A DNA stretch of 13,187 nt, from positions 1-13,187 of the forward strand of contig JAQCMX010000013.1 in the NCBI GenBank assembly GCA_028274885.1. The letters run 5' to 3'. Below are positions 6,679-12,842 of this stretch, one piece after another. Position 1 is the first letter of the stretch; every line of letters starts with the position of its first letter. The stretch comes from Haloarculaceae archaeon (GTDB taxonomy: Archaea > Halobacteriota > Halobacteria > Halobacteriales > Haloarculaceae). The notes under the pieces were generated by a model that was given only the letters and a program-made list of their open reading frames with translations, searched no databases and had not been told where the DNA came from. A program made the position numbers and the translations under genes.

Positions 6679-7512
6679 ATGAAAGGACTCTGCGACGGGT
6701 GCGGGTTTACTGTGTGGGCACCTCACGAGCAAGCGCTACTGCAGATGCTGACAGAGCACAGTCTCACTCATTACGAGGATTACGCCTGGGGGTCAGATGC
6801 TGGCGTCGCATGGACGTGTCCACATTGTTCGGTCACCAGCAAGACGACGACGATGGATCAAGCAACGACGGAACTTCGTGCGCATCTCCAGGAACAACAC
6901 GCTGACCGGTTCACGGTATATCCCACCCATATTACCGAGGAGATCGATCACAGTGGAAGCCTTTTGATCGACGCTCACCCGGACCAAGCACACGTGGATA
7001 CGGTCCGTGCCTATGTTCGTTCGGCAGCGACTGCTGCAATTGTTGTCACGTCCCAGCCATCGAAACAGATCGAGCAGTTACACACGTCCGAAACGGATCT
7101 GCCAGACGCTATCTCAGTTATTACGACGCAATCCCAACCAGATCAGGAAGCGAAAGTAAACCGTGTTCCGGTGAACGTACTGTACAGGTCATCAGTTGGT
7201 ATCGAAGTTATCGAAGCCGGTTCGCTCAGCGCCTTGGGAATATCAATCAGTGATAGCACAGACAACCTCCGAACAGTACACACGGACGTCTGCGTTGACG
7301 TGGGGATTTTAGACGAGATGCTCGGGACATTCGGCGTGGAAGCCGTATTTAAATTTCTCGTTACACTGGACAAATTCGCCAAACAGAAGGACGCGTTCGT
7401 GTCCTACCTGTTAGATTTTGAATCGGTACAGGTGGGTGATCTTATGTCACTGCGAAGAGTGTTCGATCTTGTCGTAACTGCCAGAGGGCGCGGATTAGTT
7501 CTCGAGGAGTAA
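6679..7512 (+). CDS. Tandem zinc-finger protein with a degenerate RecA-like (DUF7504-type) domain
   Basis: A 277-residue protein of unknown function. The N-terminus has two evenly built C2H2-like fingers: Cys5-x2-Cys8-x18-His27-x3-His31 and Cys47-x2-Cys50-x18-His69-x4-His74. Residues about 91-277 resemble the haloarchaeal DUF7504/HTR-like domain, a RecA/KaiC-type fold: a first strand SGSLLIDA, a strand AAIVVTSQP, a segment where hydrophobic DNA-sensing or signalling proteins carry GIS (187-192), and VCVDVGILDEML (204-215) at the Walker B place. No Walker A motif is present, so ATP use is doubtful. No membrane helix is seen. The coding DNA is visibly more AT-rich than hemH or adk, which may reflect transfer. 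A regulatory or sensory role is likely, but this is inference. It is divergent from the SDR gene, about 160 bases between starts. Confidence 0.75.
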   Translation: MKGLCDGCGFTVWAPHEQALLQMLTEHSLTHYEDYAWGSDAGVAWTCPHCSVTSKTTTMDQATTELRAHLQEQHADRFTVYPTHITEEIDHSGSLLIDAHPDQAHVDTVRAYVRSAATAAIVVTSQPSKQIEQLHTSETDLPDAISVITTQSQPDQEAKVNRVPVNVLYRSSVGIEVIEAGSLSALGISISDSTDNLRTVHTDVCVDVGILDEMLGTFGVEAVFKFLVTLDKFAKQKDAFVSYLLDFESVQVGDLMSLRRVFDLVVTARGRGLVLEE

Positions 7513-7627
7513 GGATACGCACCCTTTGCGGGGGTAAATGAAGCCCGCTATCTCGGTCGGGGGCAGCACTGGCACGGCCCACAACCCAACCGCGTACGAG
7601 CGGGGAGCCTCTCCGTCGTGGGAGGAT
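7513..7627 (+). ncRNA. Structured RNA candidate, resembling the right end of a TnpB (IS1341-type) element
   Basis: Directly after the zinc-finger stop, GCGGG (7528-7532) pairs with CCCGC (7544-7548) around a loop with GGTAAATGA. Further on, CCCACAAC (7578-7585) pairs with GTCGTGGG (7615-7622) with one mismatch. It encloses two hairpins: CCGC/GCGG (7590-7593 with 7600-7603) and GGAG/CTCC (7604-7607 with 7611-7614). That is a compact three-way junction with little slack. One frame before the first loop reads RTLCGGK-stop, which recalls the GTLN-GG end of haloarchaeal TnpB. TnpB guide RNAs overlap the tnpB 3' end, so this could be a remnant of such an element. No TnpB body is present. The match is from memory and not from a search. 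The rest of the gap to 7787 holds one weak hairpin (7712-7729) and no gene. Confidence 0.4.
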
Positions 7628-7787
7628 GTCAGCGTGATTTTATGTCACACTCCGGGGTGTTCGGCGGGACTCCGGTGGGGTCACATTATCCGGCTGGTTC
7701 GCGTATCGCCGTGGGTGTCTTGTCACCCAGGGTAGACCGCGTGGTCGTTGCAGTTTTGTGTGGCTGTCGTTGTGAGACAGATCGGGA

Positions 7788-8795
7788 TCATCGCTCGGTT
7801 GTCTTTGCCGTTTCGACGAATGCCTCGACGGATTCGACCGGCGTGTCCTTGTTCACGCCATGGCCGAGGTTGAGGATGTGCCCCGACGGGCCGGCCTTCT
7901 CGATAACCGCACGCGTCTTTTTACGGACGAACTCCGGTTCACCGAACAGATAGGAGGGATCGAGATTCCCCTGTACCGGCCGATTGCCCAGTTGGTCACG
8001 TGCCTCACCCATCCCCACAGTCCAGTCGAGACCGACCACGTCCGCACCGCTTGCCTCCAGTAGGTCGAGTCGGCCACCCATCCGCCGCACAAAGACAATC
8101 GAGGGTGCGTTCAGATCCGTGAGTATCTCCTGGTGGAGTGGGAGCAGAAACTCCTCGTAATCCTCGCGGGTGAGTGCTCCGGCGTAGGTGTCAAACAGTT
8201 GTACGACATCGGCCCCGTTCCCAATCTGGAATTCGAGATAGTCACGGACGACGTCGGCAAACGCCTCCAGCAACGTCCGGAATGCGTCTGGATGCGCCGC
8301 TCGCAGGCGTCTGAGTGGCATGTTTGTACGACTCGGCCCGCCGGCGACAGCATAGGAGGCAAGCGTAAACGGCCCGCCGGCAAACCCGATAACGGCAGTC
8401 TCCTCTCCGACTCGTTGATTTAGTCTGACCAGCAACTCACCCACGTAATCCAGCTTCTGTGACACGTCATCGTGGGTTCGGTCTACGTCCGCCGGTCCTG
8501 TGACCGGGTCGTCTATCACTGGACCGACACCGCTCTCGATGTGATAGGAGAATCCGAGTGGCTCGAGAACTGTCAAAATGTCAGAAAACATCACCACGCC
8601 GTCCGGTTCGTAGTACTCCCATGGCAGCATCGTGATCTCCTGTGCGATCTCGGGGTTTTTGATCGCTTCCAGAAAGGTATGCTCATCACGTAGCTCGCGG
8701 TACTCGGGGATGTGTCTGCCCGCCTGGCGCATCAACCAGACTGGCGGTCGTTCCGTTCGCTCACCGCGGGCTGCCCGAACCAGGAGCTGATCCAT
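7788..8795 (-). CDS. hemE: Uroporphyrinogen decarboxylase
   Basis: Converts uroporphyrinogen III to coproporphyrinogen III by removing four carboxyl groups, with no cofactor, in the cytosol. The 335 residues are slightly shorter than usual for the family. The diagnostic N-terminal motif PPVWLMRQAGRHIPEY is present with Arg23 and Arg27. Asp72 lies in FSDILT, Tyr148 in GGPFTLASYAV, and His312 in LNLGHGV; these are the known active-site positions. The ATG at 8795 is used; an in-frame TTG two codons upstream is an unlikely start. A possible TATA element (CTCTTAAG region, about 8819-8826) lies 25-30 bases upstream. It is transcribed away from adk, separate from hemH-hemY about 2 kb to the left, but completes a set of three bacterial-type heme enzymes. 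Confidence 0.96.
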   Translation of the reverse strand: MDQLLVRAARGERTERPPVWLMRQAGRHIPEYRELRDEHTFLEAIKNPEIAQEITMLPWEYYEPDGVVMFSDILTVLEPLGFSYHIESGVGPVIDDPVTGPADVDRTHDDVSQKLDYVGELLVRLNQRVGEETAVIGFAGGPFTLASYAVAGGPSRTNMPLRRLRAAHPDAFRTLLEAFADVVRDYLEFQIGNGADVVQLFDTYAGALTREDYEEFLLPLHQEILTDLNAPSIVFVRRMGGRLDLLEASGADVVGLDWTVGMGEARDQLGNRPVQGNLDPSYLFGEPEFVRKKTRAVIEKAGPSGHILNLGHGVNKDTPVESVEAFVETAKTTER

Positions 8796-8931
8796 TAACA
8801 ATTAATTTGCGTTTCGGTCCTTAAGAGCTTCTGATGTTCGCCGAGGGAAACTTGCCAGCCTGGGCAGAGATATCGGGACTCCTGTTTCGGAGTCACAGCT
8901 CTGGAGGTTCAAAGCCGCGTTCGTTTGGACA

Positions 8932-8943
8932 ATCATTTACATC
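8932..8943 (+). promoter_or_regulatory. TATA-like box of adk
   Basis: ATCATTTACATC is AT-rich, centred about 27 bases before the adk ATG at 8964. It shows that adk here has its own promoter, and is not simply read through from an upstream secY-type operon. Confidence 0.5.
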
Positions 8944-8963
8944 CTGGCCTGAAATGTCGCAGT

Positions 8964-9617
8964 ATGGCACAACCACAGATCCTCATTCTCGGTCCACCGG
9001 GAGCCGGGAAGGGGACACAGAGTTCCAACATCGCCGGGGAGTTCGGCGTCGAGCACGTCACTACAGGTGACGCGCTTCGCGCGAACAAGGACATGGACAT
9101 CAGTGACATGGACACAGAGTACGACACGCCCCGCGCGTACATGGAAGCCGGCGACCTTGTGCCCGACGAGGTGGTCAATGCGATCGTCGACGAGGCTCTC
9201 ACGACCGCAAACGGGTTTGTACTGGACGGGTATCCGCGCAACATAGAACAGGTCGAAGAACTCGAGGCCATGACTGATCTCGACGTCATCCTCTCTCTGT
9301 CTGTCGGACGGGAGGAGCTTATCGGTCGCCTCACCGGCCGGCGCGTCTGCGAGGGGTGTGGGGCCAACTACCACGTCGAGTTCGACCAGCCAGCGAAGGA
9401 AGGTGTGTGTGATGAGTGTGATGCCGACCTCGTCCAGCGTGACGATGACAGCCGCGAAGCCGTCGAAAACAGACTCGACGTCTTCGAGGACACCACCGTC
9501 CCGGCTATCGACCACTACCGCGACAACGACGTGTTCGTCGAAATCAATGGCGAACAGCAACCCGATTCGGTCTGGGCGGATATCAAAGGTGCGATCCGGC
9601 GCACGATCGACGGTTAG
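8964..9617 (+). CDS. adk: Adenylate kinase, long form with a four-Cys LID
   Basis: Catalyses AMP + ATP to 2 ADP in the cytosol. The 217 residues follow the bacterial long-form plan. The P-loop is GPPGAGKGTQ (10-19), the AMP site has TTGD (33-36) and LVPDEVV (65-71), and FVLDGYPRN is at 85-93. The LID carries GRRVC-x2-C and C-x2-C at 129/132 and 149/152, consistent with a structural zinc. The start at 8964 (MAQPQIL) puts the P-loop strand at the N-terminus; an in-frame TTG 13 codons upstream would overlap the promoter. The following genes DUF106, cmk and cbf5 form a set conserved in archaea, but a 292-base gap with a repeat separates adk from the next one. Confidence 0.97.
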   Translation: MAQPQILILGPPGAGKGTQSSNIAGEFGVEHVTTGDALRANKDMDISDMDTEYDTPRAYMEAGDLVPDEVVNAIVDEALTTANGFVLDGYPRNIEQVEELEAMTDLDVILSLSVGREELIGRLTGRRVCEGCGANYHVEFDQPAKEGVCDECDADLVQRDDDSREAVENRLDVFEDTTVPAIDHYRDNDVFVEINGEQQPDSVWADIKGAIRRTIDG

Positions 9618-9641
9618 CCCCCACTTCTGTCTGTTCTATGA

Positions 9642-9764
9642 TGTCTGATAGTGTTTGTTGCGGTAACTTTCGTAACCAAGTCACAAATATCGGTGTTTCA
9701 CGCCGTGTAACCGGTGTCTTGTCACACCACAGCGGTAAAGACTCGCAACAAACACTATGAGACA
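9642..9764. mobile_element. MITE-like element with 21-base terminal inverted repeats
   Basis: TGTCTGATAGTGTTTGTTGCG at its left end (9642-9662) and its complement at 9744-9764 match at 20 of 21 positions; the inner 15 are perfect. The element is 123 bases long, has no open frame and lies between two genes. It contains an inner hairpin GGTGT/ACACC (9713-9717 with 9724-9728). Non-autonomous elements mobilised by IS transposases have this form. No clear target duplication flanks it; a TA on both sides of the inner 12-base arms is possible. A structured transcript end is the main alternative. Confidence 0.55.
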
Positions 9765-9874
9765 GCTCCGTTCCCCGTCAGGGCGCTCCCTGTGGCCCGA
9801 TCCACAGACAGTACACCGCCACCCGGACGGTAGCCACCCTCGTGCGTACCGGCCAGCCAAACTGCGGGAGTAAA

Positions 9875-9887
9875 AGCTTGATAAACC
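9875..9887 (+). promoter_or_regulatory. TATA-like box of the DUF106 gene
   Basis: AGCTTGATAAACC is AT-rich and centred about 29 bases before the ATG at 9910. A second AT-rich patch, CTATATATT at 9897-9905, is too close to the start for a TATA box. Confidence 0.45.
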
Positions 9888-9909
9888 ACCGCCACACTAT
9901 ATATTACCA

Positions 9910-10794
9910 ATGCCACGGACAGCACAGAAGGTAAACGAACTCGCGGACGAGGGACAACATATGACCGACGCCCTCGGAACGGTGCTCGATGTCGCCGAAC
10001 AAAAGGGCAGGGTGACGTGGGGTGACGTGAGCGATGATATCTCCTCCGGTGCGTGGGGTCGACTCATCGAGAAGGGGTTGCTTGTTGATGCCGATGGGGA
10101 CGGCTTCGTGGTCGACGACCCCGACGGGGTTCGGGAGGCAATCGGGGAGGCCGACCCCACGCCGGATACCGATCAGGACACCGGATGGACTATCTACGAC
10201 AAGATGGCCGGGCTTGCCGTTATGGGACTCTTTGTCGGGTACGCGTTTAATTCCGCGCGGGCAGCCATCGGCAGTACCATCGACCTTTTTCTTGGACCAT
10301 TGGAATCCACGATGCCGTTCTACCTCGTTGTTCTCGTCCTGGCGATCCTGACCGGTCTGTTCTCCTCGGTTCTCCAGGATAATCTCATGGACATGGAGGT
10401 CATGGGTGAATACCGGGAGAAAACACAGGCACTCAAAGAGCGCCGAAAGAAGGCAAAGGAACGCGGCGACGACGAGGCACTCGAACGTATCCAGGAGGAG
10501 CAAATGGAGATGATGACCGACAATCTCGGCGTGTTCAAAGCGCAGTTTCGCCCGATGGTGTGGATCATGATGCTAACAATCCCGGTTTTTCTCTGGCTTT
10601 ACTGGATGGTCCTCGACGTGGGGGTGACTGTCGACTCCCCTGTGATCGTCATGCCGATTTTCGGCGAGATGGAAACGTGGCGGGCCGGTGCGGTCGGGCC
10701 CTTCCAGACGTGGCTGCTCTGGTATTTCATCTGTTCGCTTGGGTTCTCGCAGGTGATGCGCAAGGCTTTGAACGTCAGAACCTCACCCAATTAA
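9910..10794 (+). CDS. DUF106 / EMC3-TMCO1-like membrane protein (Oxa1/YidC superfamily)
   Basis: A 294-residue membrane protein. Archaeal DUF106 proteins are distant relatives of YidC, Oxa1 and eukaryotic EMC3/TMCO1, so a role in inserting membrane proteins is likely. Residues 1-80 are soluble and acidic with a winged-helix look (GRVTWGDVSDDI, then a wing-like GDGFVVDDPD). Membrane segments are at about 98-115, 136-156, 215-237 and 265-285. A charged cytosolic coiled coil lies at 160-205 between the second and third, as in the family. The core after residue 95 is the conserved part; the first 80 residues are an addition I would expect only in haloarchaea. It sits between adk and cmk, the usual archaeal order, next to what is normally a secY and ribosomal-protein neighbourhood. 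Confidence 0.85.
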   Translation: MPRTAQKVNELADEGQHMTDALGTVLDVAEQKGRVTWGDVSDDISSGAWGRLIEKGLLVDADGDGFVVDDPDGVREAIGEADPTPDTDQDTGWTIYDKMAGLAVMGLFVGYAFNSARAAIGSTIDLFLGPLESTMPFYLVVLVLAILTGLFSSVLQDNLMDMEVMGEYREKTQALKERRKKAKERGDDEALERIQEEQMEMMTDNLGVFKAQFRPMVWIMMLTIPVFLWLYWMVLDVGVTVDSPVIVMPIFGEMETWRAGAVGPFQTWLLWYFICSLGFSQVMRKALNVRTSPN

Positions 10795-10828
10795 ACCAGA
10801 CGACAGCGGTTTCATCCCGACTCGCAAC

Positions 10829-10839
10829 CTCTTTTAGGC
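10829..10839 (+). promoter_or_regulatory. TATA-like box of cmk
   Basis: CTCTTTTAGGC is AT-rich and centred about 25 bases before the cmk ATG at 10859. The 64-base gap after DUF106 leaves room for this separate promoter. Confidence 0.45.
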
Positions 10840-10858
10840 CGTATCCCACACCACTTGT

Positions 10859-11440
10859 ATGTTGATTACAGTCTCCGGTCCTGCAGGGAGCGGAAAGAGT
10901 ACGCTTGCATCATCGCTCGCAAGCGAACTCGCGCACGAACACGTCTCAGGGGGGGATATTTTCCGCGATATCGCCGCCGAGCGGGGTCTGACGCCACTGG
11001 AACTGAATCGGTTGGCTGAAAAGGACGATGCGATCGATCGGGACCTCGACAGTCGCCTGCGCTCAATCGCCCGTAATCGGGACAGTGTCGTTCTCGAATC
11101 CCGTTTGGCTGGCTGGATGGCCGGCGAGTACGCCGACTTTCGCGTCTGGTTGGACGCCCCGCTTGACGTTCGCACTGCGCGCATTGCCGACCGGGAGGGC
11201 AAAACAGTGGAGAAAGCCCGCTCCGAGACAGAGGCCCGTACACAGAGTGAGACACTGCGCTACGAGGAGTACTACGGCATCGATATCGGGGATCTGTCTA
11301 TCTACGACCTCGTGGTCAACACGGCCCGCTGGGGACCGGACGGGGTAATCTCGATCGTGGTCGAGGCAATTCAGTCCTACGACCCCGGCCGCGACGAGGG
11401 CACACAGACCCTCAAGGGCGTCGAGTACAACTTCGGGTGA
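10859..11440 (+). CDS. cmk: Cytidylate kinase, archaeal type
   Basis: Phosphorylates CMP and dCMP with ATP in the cytosol. The 193 residues fit the short archaeal CMP kinase. The P-loop is GPAGSGKS (7-14). The nucleotide site has SGGDIFR (30-36) and ESRLAG (80-85). The basic LID region follows at 107-134, with the family-typical RYEEYYGIDIGDLSIYDLVVNT (134-155). The stop TGA at 11438-11440 is 2 bases from the cbf5 ATG, so cmk and cbf5 share a transcript. The order DUF106-cmk-cbf5 is usual for archaea; the rpl34e and rpl14e genes found in between in other archaea are absent here. Confidence 0.96.
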   Translation: MLITVSGPAGSGKSTLASSLASELAHEHVSGGDIFRDIAAERGLTPLELNRLAEKDDAIDRDLDSRLRSIARNRDSVVLESRLAGWMAGEYADFRVWLDAPLDVRTARIADREGKTVEKARSETEARTQSETLRYEEYYGIDIGDLSIYDLVVNTARWGPDGVISIVVEAIQSYDPGRDEGTQTLKGVEYNFG

Positions 11441-11442
11441 GT

Positions 11443-12390
11443 ATGACCCTCCGTGAACCTCCGGCCGAACGCTCGATCCCTTCGCTGCTCTCCTTTGGCG
11501 TGGTCAACCTCGACAAACCACCCGGCCCCTCCTCGCATCAGGTCGCCGACTGGGTGGAGAGACTGGTCACCGATGCACTCCTCGCACACGAGACCAGTCC
11601 CCCTGGTGAGGACAGTCCCACCGGTCTCGGTGGGGTGGCCCACACCGGAACGCTCGATCCGAAGGTGACAGGCTGTCTGCCCCTGTTGCTCGGTGAGGCC
11701 ACCCGTCTCGCACAGGTCTTTGCCGATAGCCACAAGGAGTACGTTTCGGTTCTCGAGGTCCACGCCCCAATCCCGACTGACTTCGAAGCGACCGTAGAGA
11801 CCTTCGAGGCCAATCTCTACCAGAAACCACCGCGTAAATCTGCGGTCCGGCGCTCGCTCCGGACCCGGGAAATACTCGAATTGGATGTCCTCGAACGGGA
11901 GCAACGCCGTGCACTCCTGCGGATCCGGTGTGAGGCCGGCACATACGTACGCAAGCTGTGTCATGATCTCGGCCTGGCACTCGGGACCGGGGCCCACATG
12001 GGTGACCTGCGACGGACGGCCATGGGCCAGTTCGAGGCTGCCTCGCTCGTCCGGATGGAGGAGTTGACCGACGCGCTCGCGTACTGGGCCGAAGACGGAT
12101 CCGAGCAACCGCTCCGGGATATCATTGCCCCCGCCGAACGTTCTCTCGGTACACTCCCACGGGTGACAATCGCACGAAGTGCCGCCCAGGAGGTCGCTCA
12201 CGGTGCGCCGGTCTACGCACCGGGTGTTCTCGACACGACGCCGGCTGCGGTTGGTGACAATCGGCCGACAGAGGGATCGCTCGTTGCCTGCTATACACCC
12301 GACGGAAGTGCGGTGTGTCTTGGTGAACTGGTCGCCGATCCCGGGGCGGAGTCCGGGACTGTGATTACCCTCGAACGCGTGCTGGTCTGA
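11443..12390 (+). CDS. cbf5: Pseudouridine synthase Cbf5/TruB (box H/ACA RNP catalytic subunit)
   Basis: Makes pseudouridine in rRNA, guided by box H/ACA RNAs with Nop10, Gar1 and L7Ae, and can act on tRNA position 55. The 315 residues contain catalytic Asp72 in HTGTLDPKVTG, the KEYV tyrosine (Tyr100), YQKPP (126-130), and the CEAGTYVRKL motif (163-172). A PUA domain for RNA binding spans about 238-315. Residues 50-65 before the catalytic loop (ETSPPGEDSPTGLGGV) are a Pro/Gly-rich stretch that seems longer than usual. The ATG at 11443 is preferred; a GTG at 11437 overlaps the cmk stop. The stop lies 49 bases before tRNA-Pro. Translational coupling with cmk is likely. Confidence 0.93.
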   Translation: MTLREPPAERSIPSLLSFGVVNLDKPPGPSSHQVADWVERLVTDALLAHETSPPGEDSPTGLGGVAHTGTLDPKVTGCLPLLLGEATRLAQVFADSHKEYVSVLEVHAPIPTDFEATVETFEANLYQKPPRKSAVRRSLRTREILELDVLEREQRRALLRIRCEAGTYVRKLCHDLGLALGTGAHMGDLRRTAMGQFEAASLVRMEELTDALAYWAEDGSEQPLRDIIAPAERSLGTLPRVTIARSAAQEVAHGAPVYAPGVLDTTPAAVGDNRPTEGSLVACYTPDGSAVCLGELVADPGAESGTVITLERVLV

Positions 12391-12403
12391 CCCGCGAATC
12401 GAA

Positions 12404-12414
12404 GGGCTTAATCG
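12404..12414 (+). promoter_or_regulatory. TATA-like box of tRNA-Pro
   Basis: GGGCTTAATCG contains CTTAAT, centred about 30 bases before the tRNA 5' end. This is the usual distance for an archaeal TATA box and shows the tRNA does not depend on cbf5 transcription. Confidence 0.5.
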
Positions 12415-12439
12415 CTGGTGTCTGCTCCGTTCGAAACAC

Positions 12440-12510
12440 GGGACCGTGGGGTAGCGGTATCCTCGGCGCATGGGGTGCGTCGGACCTGAGTTCGAATCTC
12501 GGCGGTCCCA
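12440..12510 (+). tRNA. tRNA-Pro, anticodon GGG
   Basis: GGGACCG (12440-12446) pairs with CGGTCCC (12503-12509), and A12510 is the discriminator. The anticodon arm is GGCGC-ATGGGGT-GCGTC with one G-U pair. U33 precedes GGG, which reads CCC (Pro). The T arm is CTGAG-TTCGAAT-CTCGG. The length is 71, no intron is visible and CCA is not encoded. Its minus strand yields a spurious peptide containing WDRRDSNSGPTHP, which often misleads gene callers. Confidence 0.96.
12498..12510 (+). repeat. tRNA-Pro 3' end, left copy of a 13-base direct repeat
   Basis: CTCGGCGGTCCCA spans the T-stem end, the acceptor strand and the discriminator. The same 13 bases recur at 12651-12663. Integrative elements that use tRNA 3' ends leave such duplications, so the pair may mark att sites. 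Confidence 0.4.
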
Positions 12511-12575
12511 CTCCACCTTTTTCCGCCTCGGATGGCCTTCGGCCACCGCTCGGCGCAAAAACGTGGGCGAAAAAA

Positions 12576-12602
12576 CCGGACGCTCACTTTGCTCGCGTCC
12601 GG
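12576..12602. repeat. 8-base hairpin downstream of tRNA-Pro
   Basis: CCGGACGC (12576-12583) and GCGTCCGG (12595-12602) are perfect complements around an 11-base loop. A smaller hairpin TGGCC/GGCCA lies at 12533-12545. Both are between the tRNA and its 3'-end copy. They may be transcript-end structures or element debris. Confidence 0.4.
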
Positions 12603-12650
12603 GTGCTATTCTGAATCCCAGATCACCTGCGTCGATTGCGGGTTGCGTAC

Positions 12651-12663
12651 CTCGGCGGTCCCA
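12651..12663 (+). repeat. Detached copy of the tRNA-Pro 3' end (possible att scar)
   Basis: CTCGGCGGTCCCA repeats tRNA bases 12498-12510 exactly, 153 bases downstream. Upstream the similarity fades quickly (4 of the preceding 7 bases). The stretch between the copies has no gene, so any inserted element is nearly fully lost. Confidence 0.4.
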
Positions 12664-12842
12664 TACCGGAATGAAAGATAGCCGACTTCTCTGCCACGTT
12701 TTTTGTTTCTACTGGGGGATTACAGTTGATCGGGTCAATAAATATCGATAAGATGTCAACGGTTCACCCGTCTCGATGACTGACGAGGACAGCTATGGGC
12801 TCTGACAGGACACTCTTCAACAGATGTCCAAGACAGCTCAGC

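Larger units (their letters stand above)
12511..12842. other. Intergenic stretch between tRNA-Pro and the phosphodiesterase gene
   Basis: This stretch of 332 bases has no supported gene. It holds two hairpins (12533-12545, 12576-12602), the tRNA 3'-end copy (12651-12663) and an AT-rich patch AATAAATATCGATAA at about 12738-12752. That patch would fit a promoter on the plus strand. The ATG 35 bases after it (12776) opens only a 9-codon frame (MTDEDSYGL), so I call no gene there. Confidence 0.5.

Noticed and set aside
7538..7735. 65-codon open frame in the gap before hemE
   Set aside because: A stop codon lies directly before its ATG, and no family is recognisable. The sequence is better explained by the stem-loops; it could at most be a relic of an element.
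11377..12558. Long minus-strand open frame of 393 codons opposite cbf5 and tRNA-Pro
   Set aside because: Its N-terminus is the reverse translation of tRNA-Pro, and the rest mirrors cbf5 codons. No domain is recognisable, and cbf5 has full motifs.
12776..12805. Nine-codon frame MTDEDSYGL after an AT-rich patch
   Set aside because: Too short to support; the N-terminus looks haloarchaeal, but a frame shift does not restore a longer protein.
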